Of a stretch of 64,000 bases of DNA, positions 51,065-59,101 are shown one piece after another. The notes beneath the pieces are model-generated. The model was not told the origin of the DNA, did not search any database, and was given only the letters and a program-made list of their open reading frames with translations. The position numbers and the translations under genes are program-made. Source of the stretch: an uncultured Coriobacteriaceae bacterium (GTDB lineage: Bacteria; Actinomycetota; Coriobacteriia; Coriobacteriales; Atopobiaceae); NCBI GenBank assembly GCA_902777325.1, contig CACYTH010000002.1:13831-77830 (forward strand), read 5' to 3'. Every line of letters begins with the position of its first letter. The stretch's first letter is position 1.

Positions 51065-52231
51065 ATGTACAAGGTACACTGCCTCAACAACATCGCGAAG
51101 GTGGGCACCGACCGCCTCGGCGAGGGCTTCGACCTCACCGAGAACATCGATGAGGCCGAGGCCATCATGGTGCGCTCCGCCAGCCTCCACGAGCTCGACT
51201 TCTCCGACGACCTGCTCGCCGTCGCCCGCTGCGGCGCCGGCGTCAACAACATCCCCCTCGACCGCTGCGCCGAGAAGGGCATCGTCGTCTTCAACACGCC
51301 CGGCGCCAACGCCAACGGCGTCAAGGAGATGGTCATCGCCGGCATGCTGCTCGCCGCACGCGACATCGTGGGCGGAATCGAGTGGGTTGACGAGAACTCC
51401 GACGACCCCAACGTGGGCAAGGCTGCCGAGAAGGCCAAGAAGGACTTTGCGGGCACCGAGCTTGCCGGCAAGAACCTCGGCGTCATCGGACTTGGCGCCA
51501 TCGGCGCCATGGTGGCAAACGCCGGCCGCAGCCTCGGCATGCATGTCTATGGCTACGATCCCTACCTTTCGGTCAAGTACGCGTGGAGCCTCGACCGCCA
51601 TGTCCGCCACGTCAACAACATCTCCGAGATCTGGGCGAACTGCGACTACATCACCATCCACGTGCCGGCGACCGCCAAGACCAAGGGCATGATCGGCCGC
51701 GAGCAGATTGCCGCCATGCGCGACGGCGCCGTGGTGCTCAACTATGCCCGCGACGCCCTCGTGGACGAGCGCGCCATGGCCGAGGCCCTGCAGGAGGGCC
51801 ACATCCGCCGCTACATGACCGACTTCGCCAACTCCGTGACCACCAGCATGGCCCACGCCACCGTCACGCCGCACCTGGGCGCCTCTACCAAGGAGGCCGA
51901 GGACAACTGCGCCATCATGGCAGCCGACGAGCTTCGTGACTACCTGATCAACGGCAACATCACCAACTCGGTCAACTACGACGCGGTCGACATGGGGCCG
52001 ATGGAGGGCGCCATGCGTCTGGCCGTCTTCCACCTCAACCGTCCCAACATGATCGGCCAGATCACCTCCATCATCTCCTCCGCCAACATCAACATCGAGA
52101 ACATGGTCGACAAGAGCCGTGGCGACATCGCCTACTGCCTGCTCGAGCTCAGCGACGAGGCCCCCGAGGAGGCCATCGCCAAGCTCTCCGAGGTCGACGG
52201 CATCTACCGCGTGCGCGCCATCCGCCGGTAG
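51065..52231 (+). CDS. serA: D-3-phosphoglycerate dehydrogenase, ACT type (copy 1)
   Basis: SerA oxidises 3-phosphoglycerate to 3-phosphohydroxypyruvate. The 388-aa protein has the N-terminal substrate lobe (MVRSASLHELDF, GAGVNNIPLDRC), the NAD fold with GLGAIGAMVANAGRSLGMHVYGYDPYL, catalytic Arg in NYARDALVDE and His in TPHLGAST, and a C-terminal ACT domain (about 315-388, RPNMIGQITSIISSANINIENM). The Glu of the catalytic dyad, normally before that His, is not obvious (TDFANSVTTSM). A serine-binding ACT site would give feedback control. A second copy follows after a terminator. Confidence 0.92.
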   Translation: MYKVHCLNNIAKVGTDRLGEGFDLTENIDEAEAIMVRSASLHELDFSDDLLAVARCGAGVNNIPLDRCAEKGIVVFNTPGANANGVKEMVIAGMLLAARDIVGGIEWVDENSDDPNVGKAAEKAKKDFAGTELAGKNLGVIGLGAIGAMVANAGRSLGMHVYGYDPYLSVKYAWSLDRHVRHVNNISEIWANCDYITIHVPATAKTKGMIGREQIAAMRDGAVVLNYARDALVDERAMAEALQEGHIRRYMTDFANSVTTSMAHATVTPHLGASTKEAEDNCAIMAADELRDYLINGNITNSVNYDAVDMGPMEGAMRLAVFHLNRPNMIGQITSIISSANINIENMVDKSRGDIAYCLLELSDEAPEEAIAKLSEVDGIYRVRAIRR

Positions 52232-52254
52232 GGCTCCCTGTCCCAAGCGCTTGA

Positions 52255-52288
52255 GGGCGCTCGTCTCCAAGGGACGAGCGCCCTTTTT
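52255..52288 (+). terminator. intrinsic terminator of serA copy 1
   Basis: GGGCGCTCGTC (52255-52265) and GACGAGCGCCC (52273-52283) pair perfectly (11 bp), then TTTTT. Confidence 0.92.
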
Positions 52289-52423
52289 GCTTGCAGGCGG
52301 GTTGCATCCCAGATGCCGTGGCATCGTAGGCCTTCTGTTGGTTTGCAGCACCTTATGCCGCTTTGGACAAAGCAGTCGTAGAATCGGAAGGCACTCATCG
52401 AAACCGATGCAAAAGGAGCGTCA

Positions 52424-53596
52424 ATGTATCGCGTTCACTGCATGAACAACATCTCACAGTCCGGGCTGGACAAGCTCTACAAGAACTTCGCCCCAGCCAA
52501 GGACCTCTCCGTGGCCGACGCGGCCATCGTGCGTAGCACCAACATGCACGACATGGACCTGCCCGAAGGCCTTCTCGCCATCGCGCGCGCCGGTGCGGGC
52601 GTCAACAACATCCCCATCGACCGCTGCACCGAACAGGGCACGGTGGTCTTCAACACGCCTGGTGCCAACGCAAACGCCGTCAAGGAACTCGTGGTCGCCG
52701 GCATGCTCATGGCCTCTCGCGACATCATTGGCAGCGCCGAGTGGGTCAACGCCCATGCAGACGACGAGCAGGTGGCCTCCGACGCGGAGAAGGCCAAGAG
52801 CCAGTTTGGCGGCAACGAGATCGCCGGCAAGACCCTGGGCGTCATCGGCCTTGGCGCCATCGGTGCCATGGTCGCAAACGCAGGCCGAAGCCTCGGCATG
52901 CACGTGCTTGGCTTCGACCCCTACCTCTCGATCACCGCCGCCTGGAGCCTCGACCGTCACGTGCACTACGTGCAGCGCCTGGGCGAGATTCTCGAGAACG
53001 CCGACTACATCACCATCCACGTCCCGGCAAACGACAACACGCGCGGCATGATCGGCCGCGACCAGATTGCCCAGGCGAAGGACGGGGTCGTCTTCCTCAA
53101 CTTTGCCCGTGACGCACTGGTGGACGAGCAGGCCATGGCACGCGCGCTCGAGAACGGACACGTGCGCCGCTATGTGACCGACTTCGCCAACCCGACCACC
53201 ACGCACATGAAGAACGCCCTCGTGCTCTCGCACCTCGGCGCCTCCACGCGCGAGGCCGAGGCCAACTGCGCCGCCATGGCAGTCGACCAGCTGCAGAGCT
53301 ACCTGCTCGAGGGCAACATCGTCAACTCGGTCAATTTTGGCGACGTCGACCTCGGACCCATCCAGACCGACGAGCGCATCGTAGTGCTGCACCGCAACAT
53401 CCCCAACATGATCGGCCAGTTCACCCAGATCATCGCCGAGTGCGGGCTGAACATCGAGAACATGGCCAACAAGCGCCGCGGCGACAACGCCACCACGCTC
53501 ATCGAGACGAGCGGCCCGTGGGACTACAGCGTCGTCGAGTACATCAGCCAGATAGAGGGCGTCTACCGTACCCGCATGGTGGCTCCCGCCAACTAA
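52424..53596 (+). CDS. D-3-phosphoglycerate dehydrogenase, ACT type (copy 2)
   Basis: The 390-aa protein is a close paralogue of the gene just upstream and shares IHVP, GLGAIGAMVANAGRSLGMHV, NFARDALVDEQ, HLGAST and the C-terminal ACT domain (IPNMIGQFTQIIAECGLNIENMANK). As in copy 1, the region before the catalytic His (TDFANPTTTHM) lacks an evident Glu. It has its own leader (192 bp after copy 1, with a terminator between), so it is probably regulated separately. It could be a second SerA or a related 2-hydroxyacid dehydrogenase. AAAAGGAGCGTCA precedes ATG 52424. Confidence 0.88.
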   Translation: MYRVHCMNNISQSGLDKLYKNFAPAKDLSVADAAIVRSTNMHDMDLPEGLLAIARAGAGVNNIPIDRCTEQGTVVFNTPGANANAVKELVVAGMLMASRDIIGSAEWVNAHADDEQVASDAEKAKSQFGGNEIAGKTLGVIGLGAIGAMVANAGRSLGMHVLGFDPYLSITAAWSLDRHVHYVQRLGEILENADYITIHVPANDNTRGMIGRDQIAQAKDGVVFLNFARDALVDEQAMARALENGHVRRYVTDFANPTTTHMKNALVLSHLGASTREAEANCAAMAVDQLQSYLLEGNIVNSVNFGDVDLGPIQTDERIVVLHRNIPNMIGQFTQIIAECGLNIENMANKRRGDNATTLIETSGPWDYSVVEYISQIEGVYRTRMVAPAN

Positions 53597-53630
53597 GGCC
53601 CTCCCCCTGCGCCTCATAGCCCCAAACGAA

Positions 53631-53664
53631 GGGCGGCTCCTCTCTCTTGAGAGGAGCCGCCCTT
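53631..53664. terminator. bidirectional terminator between serA copy 2 and the 75-aa gene
   Basis: GGGCGGCTCCTCTC and GAGAGGAGCCGCCC pair perfectly (14 bp) around TCTT, with TT on the plus strand. It lies between the convergent serA copy 2 and the small gene at 53711-53938. Confidence 0.85.
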
Positions 53665-53710
53665 GTATTCAGATGTGTCCTTGCGGCCCCAGCGGCCGCC
53701 CCAAGGCCGA

Positions 53711-53938
53711 CTAGATGGCCTTGTTGTACTTGACGAGCAGGATGTCGTTGCCATGGTGCTCGGCATGCGAGGCAAACCACTTCTCGACGTCCTTCGCAAG
53801 CAGGCGGATGGTGTCCGCCTCAAAGAGACGCTCGTGCCCGAAGAAGACGGCCTTGTACTGGCCGCTCAGGTACCAGCCGTTGTAGCAGGCCTCGAAGACC
53901 TTGCGCTCGAGCTGTTTCATGTCCCTGATCTGGGTCAT
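53711..53938 (-). CDS. small hypothetical protein (75 aa)
   Basis: I do not recognise a named family. The 75-aa product starts MTQIRDMKQLERKVFEACYNGWYLSGQY and ends LAKDVEKWFASHAEHHGNDILLVKYNKAI, mixed alpha/beta with several aromatic residues. ATG 53938 has a good ribosome binding site (AAGGAGG, 9 bp upstream), which supports it being real. The longer frame to 54082 runs into the non-coding stretch upstream and is rejected. It stands alone, between the serA2 terminator and a 330-bp gap. Confidence 0.65.
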   Translation of the reverse strand: MTQIRDMKQLERKVFEACYNGWYLSGQYKAVFFGHERLFEADTIRLLAKDVEKWFASHAEHHGNDILLVKYNKAI

Positions 53939-54268
53939 CGTTGATTCCTCCTTATGGTATGGCCCAACAGGTCTGCGGTAGGTTATGCGGTTGCGCGACC
54001 GGTGTCCATACTCCAAAAACCGGAACCACAGGCCGCACACAACGTGGAATCGCTCCCATACGGCAGGGGCGGGTGACGGCACCTGGCCGCCTCCCGCCCC
54101 TGTTCTGGGCTCTGCTGCACCCTTGCCGCAAGGGTGCGCCTATGGGCGTCTTACCACTGCGGATGCATGCAGCGAGACATGCATGCGGAGCGCATGCGCG
54201 AGAAGTAGGCACAGGGAAAGACCCTGTCAAGCCACATGAAGGCCCTTAGCTGCATCCATTGCAGGTTC
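53939..54268. other. 330-bp gene-free stretch with three stable hairpins
   Basis: No supported gene was found. Perfect stems are CAGGGGCGGG/CCCGCCCCTG (54064-54102), GCACCCTTG/CAAGGGTGC (54117-54137) and ACAGGG/CCCTGT (54211-54227), followed toward 54260 by GCATGC-rich sequence (about 54165-54195). Overlapping reading frames on both strands lack ribosome binding sites and codon bias. A small RNA is possible. Confidence 0.5.
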
Positions 54269-54469
54269 CTACTCATTGCTCGTGCCCGCCCTTCCGAGAA
54301 CACCGCTGACGCCTACTTCAAAAGGAAATGTTCCTGCCCTGTTGAAAGCAGCAATGAACATGCGAATTGCATTTGAGGGTGTGGTTCCTATCGACTCTGT
54401 CGCCTCGAAAAAGCGCTCTTTCTCGGCAGGCAGAACCTTGGCTACGACTGGAGTCATCTTGTCTGACAT
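54269..54469 (-). CDS. RelB/DinJ-like antitoxin without an adjacent toxin
   Basis: The 66-aa protein fits the ribbon-helix-helix RelB/DinJ N-terminus (VVAKVLPAEKERFFEATESIGTTPSNAIRMFIAAFNRAGTFPF, where TPSNAIRMFI is typical), but the C-terminal toxin-binding part is short. No RelE/YafQ-like toxin reading frame lies downstream (54268 to 53939), so it is orphaned or an independent regulator. Ribosome binding site for ATG 54469 is weak. Repeated TGGTATG sites upstream suggest autoregulation. Confidence 0.7.
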   Translation of the reverse strand: MSDKMTPVVAKVLPAEKERFFEATESIGTTPSNAIRMFIAAFNRAGTFPFEVGVSGVLGRAGTSNE

Positions 54470-54488
54470 GGTGACCGTGTTTCGTTTA

Positions 54489-54518
54489 TGGTATGACTTG
54501 GTATGTTTTGGTTATACC
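54489..54518 (-). promoter_or_regulatory. candidate autoregulatory operator of the RelB-like gene
   Basis: TGGTATG occurs at 54489-54495 and 54499-54505 (10-bp spacing, one helical turn) and a related GGTTATACC at 54510-54518. A possible -10 (TATAAC, minus strand 54516-54511) overlaps the third site. This is the layout expected for ribbon-helix-helix autoregulation. Confidence 0.45.
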
Positions 54519-54677
54519 CTGTAATACATAGTAGCACCCAATTGCCTTATGGCAACGACTTTTCTCGCCAATTTGCCAACGGTTTTCGAAGAGGTAACAC
54601 TTGGCCCAGAAGCCCCTCGGGGAGCCTGCGGCACCTCTAACATGAGCAGGTCAGCCCACGACCAGAGAGGAACTGCC

Positions 54678-55088
54678 ATGCCTCTTGACGACAACTCCCC
54701 CATCGAGGAGATCAGGGACTTCTTTGCCCATGACCTCTTTGCCTACGAGGCCTGCGGATGCAGGATCGTCGAGGCCGCGCGGGGACATGCGGTCGCGGCG
54801 TTCGACATTGCGCCCATCCACCGCAATGCCATGGGCGGCGTGATGGGAGGTGCCATCTTCACGCTCGCCGACTACGCGCTGGCCGTGGCCTGCAACGTTG
54901 GTGAGAAGCCCACCGTCTCGGTCTCGAACAGCATCGAGTTCCTCTCTGGGGCACGTGGAGACCGCCTGATCGCCACATGCGACGTCGACAAGAGCGGACG
55001 CTCGTTGGGGTTCTATACTGTCGAGGTGCGCGACGAGCTGGGCACGCAGGTTGCGCGGATGACGGCCACCTGCTTCAGGCGGTCGTAG
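54678..55088 (+). CDS. PaaI-type hotdog-fold thioesterase
   Basis: The 136-aa hotdog-fold protein has the PaaI/YbgC pattern RNAMGGVMGGAIFTLADYALAVACN (the helix with Asp that carries the catalytic acid) and SVSNSIEFLSGARGDRLIATCDV. It probably hydrolyses acyl-CoA; a paaK gene lies 2 kb downstream on the other strand, but no operon links them. ATG 54678 follows GAGAGGAACTGCC. The frame to 54549 would add an N-terminus with no ribosome binding site and is not used. The cardiolipin synthase gene follows after 65 bp. Confidence 0.85.
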   Translation: MPLDDNSPIEEIRDFFAHDLFAYEACGCRIVEAARGHAVAAFDIAPIHRNAMGGVMGGAIFTLADYALAVACNVGEKPTVSVSNSIEFLSGARGDRLIATCDVDKSGRSLGFYTVEVRDELGTQVARMTATCFRRS

Positions 55089-55153
55089 GAAAGGCACTTC
55101 AGACCACCGTCTTGCGGTGGCTGGTACCACGGCAGTCTTTGAGGGGGATACCA

Positions 55154-56710
55154 ATGAGCTCGAACACCATGGAGACCGAGGCGTCGGTCCAAAACGGCAT
55201 CAAGCGCGCCGTCTTTGCGGCAATCGCCATCGTGCTGGAGGTCGCGTTCATCCTTGTGATGAACATCAAGTTCGCCGAGCAGGCCGAGTGGATCGCCATC
55301 GGCACGCGCCTCCTCGCCGCGCTCATCGTGCTTGTCATCTACAACGACAACAGGCCGTCGTCCCTCAAGATGTCGTGGATCATCTTCATCATGGCGATGC
55401 CCATCTTTGGCGTCACCCTCTACCTGCTGGTAGGCCTGAACAGCCACACGCGGGCCATGCGGGAGCGTTACCAGAAGGTCGATGAGCGACTCTTCCCCCT
55501 GCTGCCTGATGGCGAGGACTCCATCAGGCGGCTTTCCGAGCAGGATAACCGCGCAGCCAACATCGCGCGATACGTGTACCGCGCGTCGGGCTACCCCCTC
55601 TACGAGGACACGGCCATCACCTACTACGACGACGCCGCAAAGGGCATCGAGGCGCAGAAGCGCGACCTCGCGCGTGCGCAGAAGTTCATCTTCATGGAGT
55701 ACCACGCCATCGAGGACGCCGAGAGCTGGCACGCCATCCAGCGGGTCCTGGAGGATCGTGTGCGTGCTGGTGTGGACGTGCGCGTGTTCTACGACGACAT
55801 GGGGTCCATGGGCTTCGTCAACACCGACTTCGTCGACCGCCTGGAGGCCGTGGGAATCAAGGCGAAGGTGTTCAACCCCTTCATGCCGGGCCTCAACCTC
55901 TTCCTCAACAACCGCGACCACCGCAAGGTGACGGTGATTGACGGCCTGGTGGGCTACACCGGCGGCTACAACCTGGCCAACGAGTACTTCAACATCACCC
56001 ATCCCTTCGGCCACTGGAAGGACACGGGCGTCAGGCTCGAGGGAAAGGCCGTAAAGAGCCTCACCGCCACCTTCCTGGAGATGTGGAACGCGGTGAGCGA
56101 CTCAGACGTCGACGACGTCTCCTATCGCCACTTCCTGCCCGAGCTACCAAGCGCGCCCGACGCCCAGGGCTTCGTGCTTCCCTACGCCGACAGCCCGATG
56201 GACGACCAGATGGTGGGCGAGGACGTCTACATCTCGGTCGCCGAGTACGCGCAGAGCTATGCGTGGTTTGTCACGCCCTACCTCATCATCACAGACGAGA
56301 TGACCCACGCCCTCGGACTTGCCGCAAAGCGTGGCGTGGACGTGCGCGTCATCACGCCCGGCATACCCGACAAGAAGATGGTCTACGAGCTCACGCGCTC
56401 CTACTACCACAGTCTCGTGCGCAACGGCGTGCGCATCTTCGAGTACACGCCGGGCTTCTGCCACTGCAAGATGAGCGTGGCAGACGACGTGCTTGCCACC
56501 TGCGGCACCATCAACATGGACTACCGCAGCCTCTACCATCACTTTGAGAACGGCTGCCTCTACTACGGCTCCGACGCCGTCGCTGACACCAAGCGCGACT
56601 TCGAGTGGATGTTCGCCCAGTCACGCGAGGTGACCGAGAGCTATCGCGCCCCTGGTGCCGGCATGCGCCTGAGGATGCTCTTCCTGCGCCTGTTCTCCCC
56701 GCTCATGTAG
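55154..56710 (+). CDS. cls: cardiolipin synthase (phospholipase D family)
   Basis: Cls condenses two phosphatidylglycerol molecules to cardiolipin at the membrane. The 518-aa protein has two N-terminal transmembrane segments (about 20-42 and 48-75, with the PLDc_N motif) and two HKD domains: HRKVTVIDGLVGYTGGYNL with ANEYF, and HCKMSVADDVLATCGTINMDYRS. The second HKD motif has the Cys variant HCK. ATG 55154 follows GAGGGGGATACCA. It is followed by a hairpin at 56754-56790 and convergent with the ACT-domain gene. Confidence 0.92.
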   Translation: MSSNTMETEASVQNGIKRAVFAAIAIVLEVAFILVMNIKFAEQAEWIAIGTRLLAALIVLVIYNDNRPSSLKMSWIIFIMAMPIFGVTLYLLVGLNSHTRAMRERYQKVDERLFPLLPDGEDSIRRLSEQDNRAANIARYVYRASGYPLYEDTAITYYDDAAKGIEAQKRDLARAQKFIFMEYHAIEDAESWHAIQRVLEDRVRAGVDVRVFYDDMGSMGFVNTDFVDRLEAVGIKAKVFNPFMPGLNLFLNNRDHRKVTVIDGLVGYTGGYNLANEYFNITHPFGHWKDTGVRLEGKAVKSLTATFLEMWNAVSDSDVDDVSYRHFLPELPSAPDAQGFVLPYADSPMDDQMVGEDVYISVAEYAQSYAWFVTPYLIITDEMTHALGLAAKRGVDVRVITPGIPDKKMVYELTRSYYHSLVRNGVRIFEYTPGFCHCKMSVADDVLATCGTINMDYRSLYHHFENGCLYYGSDAVADTKRDFEWMFAQSREVTESYRAPGAGMRLRMLFLRLFSPLM

Positions 56711-56753
56711 GGGCGTCTCTGACGGGCTCAGAGCCCACTTGCCCGCACGACAG

Positions 56754-56790
56754 AGCGGGGGCCGAGCAAAAGCCCGGCCCCCGCTGTCTT
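56754..56790 (+). terminator. intrinsic terminator of cls
   Basis: AGCGGGGGCCG (56754-56764) and CGGCCCCCGCT (56775-56785) pair perfectly (11 bp), then GTCTTTG. Also lies between convergent cls and the ACT gene. Confidence 0.8.
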
Positions 56791-56812
56791 TGCCTCTGTC
56801 TGCTCGCCTAAG

Positions 56813-57241
56813 CTACGAGACGATGTCGTCCCAGTGCAGCAGCTTGAAGCCGGCGCCGGAGATGGCCTTCTCCGCCGCGTCGCGGTCGGCCGGGTTGATC
56901 TTGAGCACGTCGATGGCGGTGTCGCCGTTGGACTGGAAGCAGTAGCCGTACTCGATGTTGACCTTGGTGGAGTCAAGTGCCTCGAGCATCTCGGCCAGGG
57001 CGCCCGGACGGTCGGGGAGCTCGACGGCCAGGACCTTGGTCTTGGTGGCGCGGAAGCCAGCCTCCTCGAGGACGTCGACCGCGTGGAACACGTTGTCGCA
57101 GATGATGCGCACCAGACCGTACTCGGAGGTCTCGGCGATGGTCAGGGCGCTCATGTTGACGTTGGCGTCCGCCAGGGTGCGGCACAGGTCCGCGAGGCGT
57201 CCCTCGGAGTTCTCGAGGAACACGGTGAGCTGCATGATCAT
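56813..57241 (-). CDS. tandem ACT-domain protein downstream of paaK
   Basis: The 142-aa protein consists of two ACT domains: LTVFLENSEGRLADLCRTLADANVNMSALTI (1-65) and VLAVELPDRPGALAEMLEALDSTKVNIEYGY (70-142). It binds a small ligand, probably an amino acid, and has no catalytic domain. ATG 57241 shares bases with the paaK stop (TAATG); ATG 57235 also possible. Pairs of paaK with a small ACT protein are common in anaerobes, usually with indolepyruvate oxidoreductase, absent here. Confidence 0.88.
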   Translation of the reverse strand: MIMQLTVFLENSEGRLADLCRTLADANVNMSALTIAETSEYGLVRIICDNVFHAVDVLEEAGFRATKTKVLAVELPDRPGALAEMLEALDSTKVNIEYGYCFQSNGDTAIDVLKINPADRDAAEKAISGAGFKLLHWDDIVS

Positions 57242-58548
57242 TACTTATCCTCTCCCCTCAGGTCGATGACGCGCTTTGCCTTGCCCTCGCTGCGCGCGAT
57301 GGTCTTGGGTTCTACCAGCTTTACCTTGATGCCGACCGAAAGGGCAGTCTTCATCGCCGACTGGATGTCACGCTGCAGCCTCTCGATGGACGAGATCTGG
57401 TCGAAGTCGAAGTCGGGGTTGACCTCGGCCTTGAGCGTGACCACGTCGAGGTGGTTCTTGCGCGTGAGCTCGATCTGGTACCAGCTGGCCACCTGCGGGA
57501 AGGTCTTCATGACGTCCTCGATCTGGGACGGGAAGACGTTGACGCCGCGGATGATGAGCATGTCGTCGGTGCGGCCGTGCAGGCGGTCGATGCGACGGTG
57601 CGTGCGGCCGCAGGCGCACTCGCCCGGGATGATGCGCGTGATGTCGCGGGTGCGGTAGCGCACGACGGGCGTGGCCTCGCGGTCGATGGTGGTGAGCACC
57701 AGCTCGCCCCACTCGCCGTCGGGCAGGACCTCGCCGGTCTCGGGGTTGATGATCTCGGCATAGAAGTGGTCCTCGGCGAGATGGAGGCCGTTTTGCTCCA
57801 TGCACTCGATTGCGACGCCCGGGCCCATGGTCTCGGTGAGGCCGTAGACGTCAAGCACCTTGTAGCCGAGCTTCTGCTCGAGGTCGGCACGGAAGTTGTC
57901 GGAGAAGGCCTCGGCGCCATGGATGCCGGCGCGCAGGTGGAAGTCCTTCTTGGGGTCGAGACCCATGGCGAGGGCAGTGTCGGCGATGTACATGGCGTAG
58001 CTCGGCGTGCAGCACAGGATGGTGGAGCCCATCTCGCGCAGCACGCGAATCTGGCGCTCGGTGTTGCCCGCGCTGATGGGGATGGTCATGCAGCCGGCCT
58101 TCTCGCAGCCATAGTGGGCACCGAGACCACCCGTGAACAGACCGTAGCCGTAGCAGATCTGCGCCACGTCATCGGAGCCGCCGTCGGCATACCAGATGCC
58201 GCGCGCAAAGCAGTCGCCCCAGATGTCGAGGTCGTGGTCAGTGTAACCAGCCACTGTCGCCACGCCAGTCGTACCGCTCGACATATGGATCTCACGCACC
58301 TCGTTCTTGGGTACGGCGAAGAAGCCAAAGGGATAGTTGTCGCGAAGGTCCTGCTTGGTGGTGAAGGGAGCCTTCTTGACGTCATCAAGGGTCTCCACGG
58401 CATAGGGGTCAAAGCCAGCCTGATCAAAGAGGTCGTGATAAAAGGGGACGTTCTCATAACAATTGATCACGGTCTTCTTGATGCCCTCGAGCTGGATGGC
58501 CTCCAGCTGATCGTGAGGCATCGTCAGGATGTCCTGCGGTTGCTTCAT
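57241..58548 (-). CDS. paaK: phenylacetate-CoA ligase
   Basis: PaaK activates phenylacetate (or a related aryl acid) to the CoA thioester with ATP. The 435-aa adenylate-forming enzyme has P-loop HMSSGTTGVATV, DVYGLTETMGPG (A5 motif), GELVLTTIDREATPVVRYRTRD (A6-A7) and RGVNVFPSQIED (A8, hinge), with a C-terminal KRVIDLRG. ATG 58548 begins the family N-terminus. Without an adjacent oxidoreductase the acid source is uncertain; amino-acid fermentation to aryl acids is likely. Confidence 0.92.
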   Translation of the reverse strand: MKQPQDILTMPHDQLEAIQLEGIKKTVINCYENVPFYHDLFDQAGFDPYAVETLDDVKKAPFTTKQDLRDNYPFGFFAVPKNEVREIHMSSGTTGVATVAGYTDHDLDIWGDCFARGIWYADGGSDDVAQICYGYGLFTGGLGAHYGCEKAGCMTIPISAGNTERQIRVLREMGSTILCCTPSYAMYIADTALAMGLDPKKDFHLRAGIHGAEAFSDNFRADLEQKLGYKVLDVYGLTETMGPGVAIECMEQNGLHLAEDHFYAEIINPETGEVLPDGEWGELVLTTIDREATPVVRYRTRDITRIIPGECACGRTHRRIDRLHGRTDDMLIIRGVNVFPSQIEDVMKTFPQVASWYQIELTRKNHLDVVTLKAEVNPDFDFDQISSIERLQRDIQSAMKTALSVGIKVKLVEPKTIARSEGKAKRVIDLRGEDK

Positions 58549-58729
58549 CGATTTGCCTTTCTTACCGTTGGGGCCTCTCGCCCCACTCGCACCGAGTTGT
58601 GCGCTCGGCCATTATAAAAAGTCATTGTTTCATGCAGTTCACAGAGCCATGACAGCTTAGAACCCAACCCTATGCATTTTAGTGGCTTGATAGGGTAAGG
58701 TTGAGGTGAATCCTAAAGAAGGGCACCCC

Positions 58730-59077
58730 ATGAAGTGGTTCTGGCAGCGTGAAGACAAGCCAAGGCGGGAGAAGGCCATCCCGGCAGGCGCCATACGACG
58801 CAAGCTCCGCTACACCGGCCGCGTGCAGGCCGTGGGGTTTCGCTACACGGCCAAACGCTGGGCCGATAGTCACAATCTTACCGGCTGGGTCATGAACCTC
58901 ATCGGCGGGGACGTCATGCTCGAGGTGCAGGGCACACCCGCTCAAGTGCAGGCCTTCATGGACGACGTCGCCAACGAGTCCGTGCGCGAGGGCGCCTTCA
59001 TTCGCGCCACGCTGGTGCAGAACGACGCCGTGGAGCCCGTGCCCGAGGACAGGTTCTCGATCCGCAACGTCTACTGA
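58730..59077 (+). CDS. acyP: acylphosphatase-like protein with basic N-terminal extension
   Basis: Acylphosphatase splits acyl phosphates. The 115-aa protein has the active-site loop RYTGRVQAVGFRYTAKRWA (catalytic Arg in GFR) and Asn in GWVMNLIGGDV, then VEVQG-like LEVQGTPAQVQAFM. The N-terminal 28 residues (MKWFWQREDKPRREKAIPAGAIRRK) are a charged extension absent from typical 90-aa enzymes. ATG 58730 follows AAAGAAGGG. It lies 24 bp upstream of the PrsW gene, so the pair is likely cotranscribed. Confidence 0.88.
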   Translation: MKWFWQREDKPRREKAIPAGAIRRKLRYTGRVQAVGFRYTAKRWADSHNLTGWVMNLIGGDVMLEVQGTPAQVQAFMDDVANESVREGAFIRATLVQNDAVEPVPEDRFSIRNVY

Positions 59078-59101
59078 GCATCGCATCGAAAGGCTACCTC
59101 T

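Noticed and set aside
53941-54249. 102-codon plus-strand frame and its minus-strand counterpart in the 330-bp gap
   Set aside because: No ribosome binding site, biased composition from hairpins, no domain.
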